A stretch of 9,611 nucleotides of DNA from the NCBI GenBank assembly GCA_027306845.1, contig DAHUYY010000063.1, forward strand, positions 1-9,611, written 5' to 3'. Position 1 is the stretch's first letter. Every line of letters starts with the position of its first letter. The stretch is from Vulcanimicrobiota bacterium. Lineage in GTDB: Bacteria > Vulcanimicrobiota > Vulcanimicrobiia > Vulcanimicrobiales > Vulcanimicrobiaceae. Of the stretch, positions 1 through 8,462 are shown piece after piece. The notes under the pieces were generated by a model that did no database searches, was not told where the DNA came from, and saw nothing but the letters and a program-made list of their open reading frames with translations. The translations under genes and the position numbers were made by a program.

Positions 1-18
1 GCCATCCGGAGAAAGTGC

Positions 19-48
19 TTGACGAAAGGATGGCCCTTGTGGCATGCT
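19..48 (+). promoter_or_regulatory. Weak candidate promoter of the helicase gene
   Basis: TTGACG at 19-24 matches a sigma-70 -35 box at five of six positions. An 18-base gap is followed by CATGCT (43-48), which matches the -10 consensus at only three of six. If used, transcription would start near 55, downstream of the ATG at 44 and upstream of the ATG at 125, which agrees with the chosen start. The poor -10 makes this tentative. The first 124 bases hold no other feature I can support; a TGA at 20-22 could end an upstream gene, but only six codons of it would be in view. Confidence 0.2.
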
Positions 49-124
49 GGGTGAAATTCCTCCCGCGCCGAGCTTTCGACATATCGTGCGATCGTTTTGT
101 GCACGCTCGAAAGTATCGACATTC

Positions 125-1302
<1,178 letters not shown>

Positions 1303-1306
<4 letters not shown>

Positions 1307-3801
1307 AGCCTCCCGTGCAAAGCGGCATTCGCACGCCGCGCGAGCGTCGCCAGGTGCGCGCGCGTTACTTCGTCGAGACCTCCGTTGCGCGCGCGAGCGG
1401 CAGCAGAACGCGCGAGCCGCTGCAACTCCAACTGCGCTAAGGCCCGCGCGTCCGGCGGCGTTCCGGGCTGCGGTTTGGTCGCGAGGGCGATCAGCTTGCC
1501 TTCGTAGATCGACTGCAGATTGCGACGCAGCAGCGAGATGGTGTGCAGATGCGGCGACCCCAGCTCGCGGTACACCGCGCCCTGCATCCACGAGAAGAGA
1601 TCGGCGAGCGTCATCGTCGGGCCGATCGATTCCAGCGGGTTCTGTTCGAGCCGCGCGAGCACCGTCGGCGAAAATGCGTAGTCGATGGCGCCACGTTGCG
1701 CGTTGCCGATATTATCGACAATCGAGAAATCGTGGCGTTGCGGAGGATTGTAGGCCCAGACGGGGAGATTCCCGTAGCCCTCCCACCCGACATAGCCGTA
1801 GCCGGCCCACTCGGAATAGCCGAGCTTATTGAGAACCTGCGGCGAGAAGTTGAACTCGCGGTCGGAGAGTAAGTAGGAGTTCAGGATGCTGAAGGCGCGC
1901 TGTTGCATGACGAGCGGAACCGGAACGATCGGCGGCTGGGCGCCGGGATCGCCGCGGTGCGCGCGTGAGAGATATTGCCCGCCGATCCAGTGCGCCGACT
2001 TCGAAACGAGGGAGATGTAGCGATAGAAGATCGCGCGAAACGCATCGGTCGCCTGTTGATACGCGTGCCCGTTCTGCGGCAGCAGCTGCGTCTCGCGGTC
2101 CATTAACGCTCGATCCATCTTTAATTGCACCAGCGTCCAGCCGAGCTGATCGTTGGTCAGCTCTTCTTGTTCCACGCGCGGGTCGCTGGCGTGTCCGTTG
2201 AACCACGAAACATCCTCATCCGATGCGTAGCGATAGAGCGGGTTCGACCATGCGGAGGCCCAACGTTCGAGTGTCGGCAACTCTCCTTCCGGCATCGTCG
2301 CGCCTGGAATGTACCCATAGGCATATTTCATCGCATGGTAATCGTAGGGGCCGAGCACGGTCTGATAGTAATCGCCTTGTCCGTAGCCCTTCGGCCAAAT
2401 GTTGAGCGGGGCATACTCCATTACCGTCGTTGCGATGCCGTATTTCGCGGTGAATGCGGGATTCTGTAAATCTTTGGCGGTGTAGGCATCGTGCCCTATA
2501 AAATTGTGCTGCATGCCGAGATCGTGCCCGGTCTCGTGCATGATCTCGGCTTGGAAGCTGTCGTAGATAAACTTCGCGGGAACCGGATCGGTGTTGCGAC
2601 CGTAGCGAACCGGGTCGACGATATCGCGCCACGTATCGGCGGCGAACGCGGCGCTGTCGGCCGAGATCAGAATGCCGGTGCGAAACTCCTCGCCGGTGCG
2701 CGGATCGAAGAGCGTCTGTGAGTCGGCGCCGAAACTCGGGCTCGCTTCGGTGACCCAGCGCAAGACGTTGTAACGGATATCGTCGGGATCCCAATTGGGA
2801 TCGTTCGGCTGCGGTTTCACTTGAATCGCATCGAGAATGCCGACCCGTGCGAGGGCGAGATTCCAGCGCAGCACCGCGTCGCGAATCGGTTTGCGATACT
2901 TCACCGGGACGGTATTGCTCATATAGAAAACCATAGGATGCGTCGCGCGCGATGGTTTACCGGGATCGGCGGGGGCGAAATTCCAGCGCACCAAATAGCG
3001 CAGGTAGCGGCTGCGCGCGGTATCGGCCGACGATGCAAAATCCATGTAGATGTCGTCGTAAAGCCCCACGCGATCGTCTGCGAAGCGGGGGCGATAGTGG
3101 TCTTGCGGAAGTTGCGCGAAATTATAGACGACCTTCATCTGCAGGCTTCGCGCATCAGGGGCGGTGTCGGGCGCCACGTGCGGCGCGTCGGTCGCCCAGA
3201 GCTGCTTGACATCGATGATGATATTTTTCGGGAAAGCTTTCGTTGCGCCGAAATAGGTGCGCGACGGGTCGAGATGATACGCCGTGGCGGGCGTGGTGTG
3301 CAGCGAACCATTGATGATCTGATCGAGATCGAGCACATCGTGAAATAGCGGCGAGGCATCGAAGACGATGTGCCCGTCGCCTTGCGCGACGATCTTGCCG
3401 ACGCCGACGACCGACTGCGGAAAGTTATAATGTACTGCGAGCTGTCCCGATGGACTGTTCGGCGCGATGAATGAAGAGTTCGGCCATACGATTGCAATGC
3501 CATCGCCTGCGCGCTCGAAGCGCACCAGCATCGCCGGCAGGTGGTCGGTATTGCCCCAAACGATGAAGTCTCCGCCGATACCGTTACCCGGAACGATTGT
3601 TTCGAGATAATCGGTATTGAGCTGTGCGTCGCTCAGATCGATATACACCTGCCCGTTCTTGCGTAGAATTGTGAAGAGACCGTGCTGCTTGGTTGCCGAT
3701 GAAGTAAAGGCGGCGTAGGATCCAGCGGGCGTCCCCGCCGATACCACAGCAGGAAACATGAGCACTGATGCGGCGGCGACCGCAATCAAAAATCGATTCA
3801 T
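1303..3801 (-). CDS. Secreted zinc-dependent metalloprotease (DUF5117/DUF4953 type)
   Basis: This 832-residue protein is predicted to be an exported zinc endopeptidase. Residues 1-22 form a signal peptide (MNRF, a hydrophobic stretch, then VVSA before GTPAG). Residues about 35-270 resemble the DUF5118/DUF5117 N-terminal regions of the family (for example GLFTILRKNGQVYIDLSD at 41-58). The catalytic part follows: HETGHDLGMQH at 422-432 is a full HExxHxxGxxH zinc site (His422, His426, His432; Glu423 as general base), and VMEY at 460-463 looks like the metzincin Met-turn. The remainder fits the DUF4953-type domain, and the length is normal for these 800-900-residue proteins. The substrate is unknown. 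The ATG at 3801 is supported by AAGGGAG seven bases upstream. The gene is on the same strand as katG but 217 bases away, so co-transcription is uncertain. It converges on the helicase with overlapping stops. No membrane anchor is seen after the signal peptide. Confidence 0.9.
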
Positions 3802-3808
3802 CCCTAGG

Positions 3809-3815
3809 CTCCCTT
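3809..3815 (-). promoter_or_regulatory. Ribosome binding site of the metalloprotease gene
   Basis: On the minus strand AAGGGAG lies seven bases before the ATG at 3801, which fixes the start. Its core AGGGAG (3809-3814) is exactly complementary to CUCCCU in the same leader (3866-3871), so the site could be hidden in a long-range hairpin. Confidence 0.7.
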
Positions 3816-3951
3816 CTCGACGTAGCAGCGCAGGAGCCCTTCGGTGCGCGGTGCTGCCTTCCCTTAGGGAGGAGACCCCGGTCGCCGTCGGCGATGGTCG
3901 TTTCGTTGAGGGAGAGCTCGATAATCTCGGGTAGGGACTAGAGAACGTGGT

Positions 3952-3981
3952 GCGCCGAGAGCCCCCCGAGGCAGGCGGCGC
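3952..3981 (-). terminator. Terminator-like hairpin after katG, lacking a U-tract
   Basis: GCGCCG (3952-3957) and CGGCGC (3976-3981) form a perfect six-base-pair stem, with an inner GCC/GGC stem (3961-3963 with 3970-3972) across a 3x3 internal loop. It starts 37 bases beyond the katG stop. A second six-base pair, CGAGAG (3956-3961) with CTCTCG (3988-3993), overlaps it and would be mutually exclusive. Neither strand has a run of T after the stem, so it is not a classic intrinsic terminator; it could instead protect the 3' end of katG mRNA or do nothing. Confidence 0.3.
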
Positions 3982-4017
3982 GCTACGCTCTCGACCGCTA
4001 GCCCTTTCCCCGCAACT

Positions 4018-6207
4018 TTAGCGAGCCGATGCGGAAATCTCGAAGCGGTCGAGATTCATCACCTTATTCCACGCCGCGACGAAATCGCCGACGAACTTCT
4101 CGTGCGCGTCGGCAGAGCCGTAAACCTCGGCGAGCGCTCGCAGTTCGGAGTTCGACCCGAAGATTAAATCGACGCGCGTTCCGGTCCATTTGAGCGCGCC
4201 GCTCTTACGGTCGCGTCCCTCGAAGAGATCGTTCTTCTCCGATGTCGGCGTCCAGGCGGTGCCCATATCGAGCAGATGCACGAAGAAGTCGTTGGTCAGC
4301 GCCTCGGGGCGCGTCGTGAAAACGCCGTGCTTCGATGCGCCGACGTTGGTGCCGAGTGCCCGCATTCCGCCGACGAGCACCGTCATCTCCGGCGGCGTCA
4401 ACGCGAGCAACTGCGCCTTATCGAGTAACCGCACTTCGGCGGGCACGCCGTTCTCGGCTTTGAGGTAGTTGCGGAAGCCATCGGCCTGCGGTTCTAAGAC
4501 CGCAAACGAGTCGACATCGGTCATCGCTTGCGTCGCATCGGTACGCCCCGGAGTAAACGGCACCCGCACCTCGAGCCCCGCGTTCTTCGCCGCCTTCTCC
4601 ACGGCAGCGCAGCCGGCGAGCACGATCAGGTCGGCGAGCGATAGGTGCTTTTTCCCCTTCTGGGCGCTATTGAAACGCTCTTGAATTTTCTCGAGCTTCT
4701 GCAACACCGTTGCTAGTCGCGCCGGCTCGTTGACCGCCCAGTCTTTTTGCGGAGCGAGCCGAATTCGCGCGCCGTTTGCACCGCCGCGTTTATCGGAGCC
4801 GCGGAACGTGGATGCTGCCGCCCACGCCGTCGCCACCGCCTGCGCGATGGAGATGCCCGATGCGAGAATCTCGGTTTTCAGGGCTGCGATATCGTTGGCG
4901 TCGATCGGGGCGCCGCTTGCCGCGGGCACGGGATCTTGCCAGATCAACGCTTCACCGGGAACCTCCGGCCCCAGGTAGCGGGCGCGCGGGCCCATGTCGC
5001 GATGCGTCAACTTAAACCATGCGCGTGCGAAGGCATCGGCGAACTCGTCGGGGTGTTCGTAGAAGCGGCGCGAGATTTTTTCGTAGATCGGATCGTAACG
5101 CAGCGCGAGATCGGTGGTGAGCATCGTCGGTGCGTGGAACTTCTTCGGATCGGCTGCATCGGGAACGGTGCCGGCACCGGCGCCGTTTTTCGCAGTCCAC
5201 TGTTTTGCGCCGGCCGGGCTTTGCGTTAACTCCCACTCGTAACCGAAGAGCGTTGCGAAGAAATCGTTATCCCATTTCGTCGGCGTCTTCGTCCACGTTA
5301 CTTCCGGGCCGCCGCCGATCGTGTCGGCGCCCTTCCCGGAACGGAAGCTGCTCTTCCAGCCGAGGCCCTGCTCTTCGATCCCGGCCGCCTCCGGTTCGGG
5401 GCCGACGAAGGAGGGCGGGCCGGCTCCATGCGTCTTTCCAAAGCTGTGGCCGCCGGCGATTAACGCGACGGTCTCTTCATCGTTCATCGCCATGCGTTTG
5501 AACGTTTCGCGAATATCGATCGCGGCGGCGAGCGGGTCGGGGTTTCCGTTAGGGCCTTCGGGGTTGACGTAAATCAAGCCCATCTGCACCGCGGCGAGCG
5601 GGTTATCGAGATCGCGTTCTCCGCTGTAGCGCTTGTCGGCGAGCCACGCATTCTCCGGGCCCCAGTAGACCGAATCGTCGGGCTCCCAAACATCGGCGCG
5701 GCCGCCGCCGAAACCGAAGGTCTTGAACCCCATCGATTCCAGCGCGACATTCCCGGCGAGAATCATCAAGTCGGCCCACGAAATCTTCCGCCCGTACTTC
5801 TGCTTGATCGGCCAGAGCAGTCGGCGCGCTTTATCGAGGTTGACGTTATCGGGCCAACTGTTCAGCGGTGCGAAGCGCTGCTGCCCCGCGCCCGCTCCGC
5901 CGCGCCCATCGCCGGTGCGATAGGTTCCCGCGCTGTGCCAGGCCATGCGAATAAAGAGCGGGCCGTAGTGGCCGAAATCGGCGGGCCACCACTCTTGGGA
6001 GTCGGTCATCAGCGCGTGGAGATCGCGCTTGAGCGCTGCGAAGTCTAAGCTGCGGAACTCTTTTTTGTAATCGAACTCCTCGCCCATCGGGTCCGATCGC
6101 TCGGAGTTCCTGCGGAGGATATCGATCGGCAGGCGATTCGGCCACCAGTCTGCATTCGAGGGGCCGGCACCGCCGGGTTGGTGGAATGGGCACTTTCCTT
6201 CAGACAT
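4018..6207 (-). CDS. katG: Catalase-peroxidase KatG
   Basis: This 729-residue cytoplasmic heme enzyme converts hydrogen peroxide to water and oxygen and also has broad peroxidase activity. The active N-terminal peroxidase domain carries the distal triad Arg87-Trp90-His91 (RMAWHSAG) and proximal heme ligand His254 (GGHSFGKTHG), with Trp305 and Asp366 completing the proximal triad. The catalase-essential Trp-Tyr-Met crosslink partners are Trp90, Tyr213 (LIYVNPEG) and Met239 (RMAMND), and the mobile arginine is Arg403 (HRDMGP). A degenerate second peroxidase-like domain starts near residue 435, as usual. The length is normal. The ATG at 6207 is chosen because MSEGKCPFHQ is the typical KatG start and GAGGAG lies nine bases upstream; the open frame extends 43 codons further but those residues do not look like KatG. 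One oddity is that the position matching Ser315 of the Mycobacterium tuberculosis enzyme appears to be Gly299. The gene is divergent from the EAL gene across 171 bases. Confidence 0.98.
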   Translation of the reverse strand: MSEGKCPFHQPGGAGPSNADWWPNRLPIDILRRNSERSDPMGEEFDYKKEFRSLDFAALKRDLHALMTDSQEWWPADFGHYGPLFIRMAWHSAGTYRTGDGRGGAGAGQQRFAPLNSWPDNVNLDKARRLLWPIKQKYGRKISWADLMILAGNVALESMGFKTFGFGGGRADVWEPDDSVYWGPENAWLADKRYSGERDLDNPLAAVQMGLIYVNPEGPNGNPDPLAAAIDIRETFKRMAMNDEETVALIAGGHSFGKTHGAGPPSFVGPEPEAAGIEEQGLGWKSSFRSGKGADTIGGGPEVTWTKTPTKWDNDFFATLFGYEWELTQSPAGAKQWTAKNGAGAGTVPDAADPKKFHAPTMLTTDLALRYDPIYEKISRRFYEHPDEFADAFARAWFKLTHRDMGPRARYLGPEVPGEALIWQDPVPAASGAPIDANDIAALKTEILASGISIAQAVATAWAAASTFRGSDKRGGANGARIRLAPQKDWAVNEPARLATVLQKLEKIQERFNSAQKGKKHLSLADLIVLAGCAAVEKAAKNAGLEVRVPFTPGRTDATQAMTDVDSFAVLEPQADGFRNYLKAENGVPAEVRLLDKAQLLALTPPEMTVLVGGMRALGTNVGASKHGVFTTRPEALTNDFFVHLLDMGTAWTPTSEKNDLFEGRDRKSGALKWTGTRVDLIFGSNSELRALAEVYGSADAHEKFVGDFVAAWNKVMNLDRFEISASAR

Positions 6208-6216
6208 GGTTCTATG

Positions 6217-6222
6217 CTCCTC
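6217..6222 (-). promoter_or_regulatory. Ribosome binding site of katG
   Basis: On the minus strand GAGGAG lies nine bases before the ATG at 6207. It decides this start over the in-frame ATG at 6336, which would also place the candidate katG promoter inside the coding region. Confidence 0.75.
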
Positions 6223-6244
6223 AATGGATTTCGTTCGCTTCCCT

Positions 6245-6272
6245 ATTATCTGCGAGCTTCCCCATCGTTCAA
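6245..6272 (-). promoter_or_regulatory. Candidate sigma-70-type promoter of katG
   Basis: Read on the minus strand, TTGAAC (6267-6272) is followed after 16 bases by GATAAT (6245-6250), which match the -35 and -10 consensus at four and five of six positions. Transcription would begin near 6238 and give a 5' leader of about 30 bases, with the Shine-Dalgarno well placed. I see no clear Fur/PerR-type palindrome over it, so the peroxide-responsive regulator, if any, cannot be named. Confidence 0.4.
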
Positions 6273-6294
6273 GCCGGGCAAACCGATAGATTCT

Positions 6295-6351
6295 AGAGGT
6301 CGTGCCTATGGAGGCATCCGAAAAGAGCCTCTCCACCTAGCGTCGGCTAGG
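6295..6351 (+). promoter_or_regulatory. Inverted-repeat cluster in the leader of the EAL gene
   Basis: Three stems are possible in the plus-strand RNA: AGAGG (6295-6299) with CCTCT (6328-6332), enclosing TGCCT-atgg-AGGCA (6303-6316), and then CCTAGC-gtcg-GCTAGG (6336-6351). GAGGC (6311-6315) can instead pair with GCCTC (6327-6331), and CCTCT can also pair with GGAGG in the Shine-Dalgarno, so the arms compete. The perfect palindromes might equally be protein-binding operators for either divergent gene. No match to a known riboswitch class was recognised, and the EAL promoter itself could not be identified with confidence. Confidence 0.35.
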
Positions 6352-6366
6352 AACCCGTAGGAGCTC

Positions 6367-6373
6367 GAGGAGG
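6367..6373 (+). promoter_or_regulatory. Ribosome binding site of the globin-GAF-EAL gene
   Basis: GAGGAGG ends five bases before the GTG at 6379. This strong site supports a GTG start and the full N-terminal globin domain. Confidence 0.75.
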
Positions 6374-6378
6374 CGGTT

Positions 6379-8451
6379 GTGAGCCAGCCCAAAGGCGCGG
6401 ATGCATACGGCAACGATGCCGCCGCCGTGCTGCGTGCGCTCACCCCGAAAATCGGCGAGGCGACCGAGCGATTCGTCGCTACGTTCTACGATAATCTCAC
6501 CGAGTATCCCGGGCAAGCCGAGATCGTCGCACGGCTGACGCCGAGCGAATTCGCTCGCTTGCAGGCGCATCAAAACGCGCACCTCCGCATGCTGCTCGAT
6601 CCCGAGCTCGACGAAGCGCGGCACCGTGCGGTGGCGCGGCGAGTCGGGCACATTCATGCGCTTACCGGGGTCGAACCGGGGTGGATCGTCGACGGTTACG
6701 AACGCTATCGCCGCGTCGTCTTCGATCTCTCGGGCGTCGCGCAGCGCGAATATCGCGCCCTCTGCGATATTCTCGATCGGCGCCTGAGCATCGAACTTCA
6801 CGAACAGCTCGATGCACCGCGCGAACTCAACCTCGTGCAGCACGCCGCGCTCCAGCGCATCGATCGATTGGTCGCCTCCTCAACGACCTTCAGCGACTTG
6901 GCGAGCGGGCTCCTGGAGATTCTCATCACCCTCGAGGGAATCGTGACCGCGGCGATCTCGCGCCCCGATCCGCAAGGGAATTTGCAATACGAAGTAACCG
7001 GAGGCGAGAAGGCACGGCGTTACCTCGGCATGCTTGCAGCGGGAAAAGCGCCGCCGATCAGCATTCATGCCGACCGCCCAACCGGCCAAGGGCCGAGCGG
7101 TCGCGCGTGGCGCAGCGGAAACGTCGAACACACGCTGGCGATGGCGCTCGACCCGGGGATGGCGGTCTGGCGAGAAATGCTCGCTGAATTTCAACTGCGC
7201 TCCGCCGCGACGGTCCCCGTTCTCGATAACGACGATCGCCCGCAACTGCTCATCCAGCTCTGGAGCGATCTCACGGGGCATTTTATTATCCCCATGCGGC
7301 AGACGCTGATCGAACATCTTCAACGAGCGCTGGGGCACGCGTTTGCGCGCCTCGGACAGCGCGACCAGCAGAGCCTCGTCGTCGTTCCGCACGGGCGGCG
7401 CCTCGAGTGGCGCGAGCTGTTACAGCACGACGGGCTCGAAATGCACTTTCAACCGGTCGTCGATCTCACGACCGGCGCGTTGCAGAAAGTCGAAGCGTTA
7501 GCGCGGCTACGCAATGGGCACGGAGAGCTCGTTCATCCCGCGCAATTTTTGCCGGCGTTCGGCGAATGGGAGTTGCAACGTCTCTTCGCACAAGGGCTCG
7601 ACCAAGGCATCGAGGCATTGCACCTGTGGGAGCAGAGCGGCATCGCCACAAAACTCTCGATCAATCTTCCCCCGCAGGGGCTCAAAGATCGTCGATATCT
7701 CGAGATCCTTCGCGATACGCTCGCGCGAAGCAGCATCGATCCCGGGCGCATCACGTTGGAATTGCTTGAGACCGGACACGTCGAGCAATCCGTCGTGCAG
7801 GGGACGATCGTCAACGCGATCCGCGAGCTCGGCGTCGGCCTCGCCGAGGACGATTTAGGTTCGGGGTACAGCTCGCTCCTTCGCATGGATCGAATTGCCT
7901 TCGACGAGATGAAGATCGACCAAGGCCTCGTCTGCAACTCGACGCAGACGCCGCGCAAAGCATTGGGTTTCATTCATTACCTCACGCGTTTAAGCCACGA
8001 TTTCGGCATCCCGGTGACGGTCGAAGGTTTGGAAAACGACGGCCTCGTTGAGGCGGCGGTGATCTTTAGTGCAAATATGGGGCAAGGCTATGCCATAGCG
8101 TCGCCGATGCGCGCCGTCGAGCTCAAGGATTGGGCGGATCGCTTCACGCTGGCGGTCGACCGAACGCGCCCCAAAACCGCGCTCGGCGCGTTCGCCACCA
8201 ATATGCTCTGGCACTTACAGTTGGTAAGCCTCAGCCCATGGCGAGAGTTGCTCGATAATTTCTTGGGTATGCCCTCGAGTTTAGCGCAGTACATCGCAAA
8301 TCAGGGTGCGGGCGCCGCGTCGTTGCTCGAAGCGCACGATGAACTCCACAACGTCGCTTCCCTCCATGGCCCGAGCGATCCACGGTATTGGAGCGCGCGT
8401 GGCCGCATGGAGGCGTTGCTCGCCGAACGCATCGCAGTCGAAAACGAATAA
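6379..8451 (+). CDS. Globin-coupled sensor GAF-EAL protein, predicted c-di-GMP phosphodiesterase
   Basis: This 690-residue soluble protein has no membrane segment. Residues 10-150 form a globin-coupled sensor: proximal heme histidine His93 (VGHIHALTGVEPGW) and probable distal Tyr37 (FYDNL), as in HemAT and DosC. Residues about 157-325 look like a GAF domain (GPSGRAWRSG at 238-247). Residues about 340-595 are an EAL domain that hydrolyses cyclic-di-GMP to pGpG, with the metal and catalytic set kept: EAL (372-374), Asn429, Glu461/Glu464, Asp491-Asp492, Lys512, Glu549, Glu552 and Gln569. It should therefore be active. There is no GGDEF domain. Residues 600-690 are an unassigned, probably helical extension with EAHDELH (651-657), perhaps CZB-like. 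It starts at GTG behind GAGGAGG. The gas ligand (oxygen, NO or CO) and the direction of control cannot be read from sequence. It diverges from katG and converges on doxX, so it is likely transcribed alone. Confidence 0.92.
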   Translation: MSQPKGADAYGNDAAAVLRALTPKIGEATERFVATFYDNLTEYPGQAEIVARLTPSEFARLQAHQNAHLRMLLDPELDEARHRAVARRVGHIHALTGVEPGWIVDGYERYRRVVFDLSGVAQREYRALCDILDRRLSIELHEQLDAPRELNLVQHAALQRIDRLVASSTTFSDLASGLLEILITLEGIVTAAISRPDPQGNLQYEVTGGEKARRYLGMLAAGKAPPISIHADRPTGQGPSGRAWRSGNVEHTLAMALDPGMAVWREMLAEFQLRSAATVPVLDNDDRPQLLIQLWSDLTGHFIIPMRQTLIEHLQRALGHAFARLGQRDQQSLVVVPHGRRLEWRELLQHDGLEMHFQPVVDLTTGALQKVEALARLRNGHGELVHPAQFLPAFGEWELQRLFAQGLDQGIEALHLWEQSGIATKLSINLPPQGLKDRRYLEILRDTLARSSIDPGRITLELLETGHVEQSVVQGTIVNAIRELGVGLAEDDLGSGYSSLLRMDRIAFDEMKIDQGLVCNSTQTPRKALGFIHYLTRLSHDFGIPVTVEGLENDGLVEAAVIFSANMGQGYAIASPMRAVELKDWADRFTLAVDRTRPKTALGAFATNMLWHLQLVSLSPWRELLDNFLGMPSSLAQYIANQGAGAASLLEAHDELHNVASLHGPSDPRYWSARGRMEALLAERIAVENE

Positions 8452-8462
8452 GTCCGCGGGCG
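8452..8462. other. 11-base gap between convergent genes, no terminator
   Basis: Only 11 bases separate the stop of the EAL gene from the stop of doxX. They contain a CCGCGG palindrome (8454-8459) but no hairpin with a T-run for either strand, so transcripts from both genes probably extend into the opposite gene. Confidence 0.6.

Larger units (their letters stand above)
3802..4017 (-). promoter_or_regulatory. Spacer between katG and metalloprotease; inverted-repeat leader
   Basis: These 216 bases have no plausible gene. Read on the minus strand, the part nearest the metalloprotease contains nested complementary arms: CTCCCT (3866-3871) with the Shine-Dalgarno core AGGGAG (3809-3814), enclosing GCAGC/GCTGC (3853-3857 with 3825-3829). 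A competing local hairpin TCCC-TAA-GGGA covers 3860-3870. Together these could control translation. A -10-like GATTAT (3921-3926) is the only promoter-like element noticed and has no convincing -35. No known riboswitch class was recognised. Folding and function are inferred from the repeats only. Confidence 0.3.

Noticed and set aside
44..124. Longer helicase start at ATG 44
   Set aside because: The 27 extra residues lack helicase character, and the family-typical N-terminus begins at 125.
2821..3348. Plus-strand open frame of 175 codons inside the metalloprotease gene
   Set aside because: It is the antisense shadow of the well-supported protease frame and has no family features.
3830..3850. 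Glycine-riboswitch-like string GCGCACCGAAGGG on the minus strand
   Set aside because: The rest of the aptamer core (GGAGAG and CTCTCAGG elements) is missing, and a protease gene is not an expected target.
6275..6330. c-di-GMP-I (GEMM) riboswitch suggested by GGGCAAACC at 6276-6284 ahead of an EAL gene
   Set aside because: The required GACGCAAAGC and GGUAG-type core elements are absent, so the match is limited to one short string.
6208..6336. Longer KatG start at 6336, adding 43 residues
   Set aside because: The extra residues do not resemble KatG, the better ribosome site and typical MSEGKCPF start are at 6207, and the extension would cover the candidate promoter.
6337..6843. Minus-strand open frame of 168 codons upstream of katG
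   Set aside because: It is antisense to the globin domain coding region, whose family motifs are clear, and has no recognisable product.
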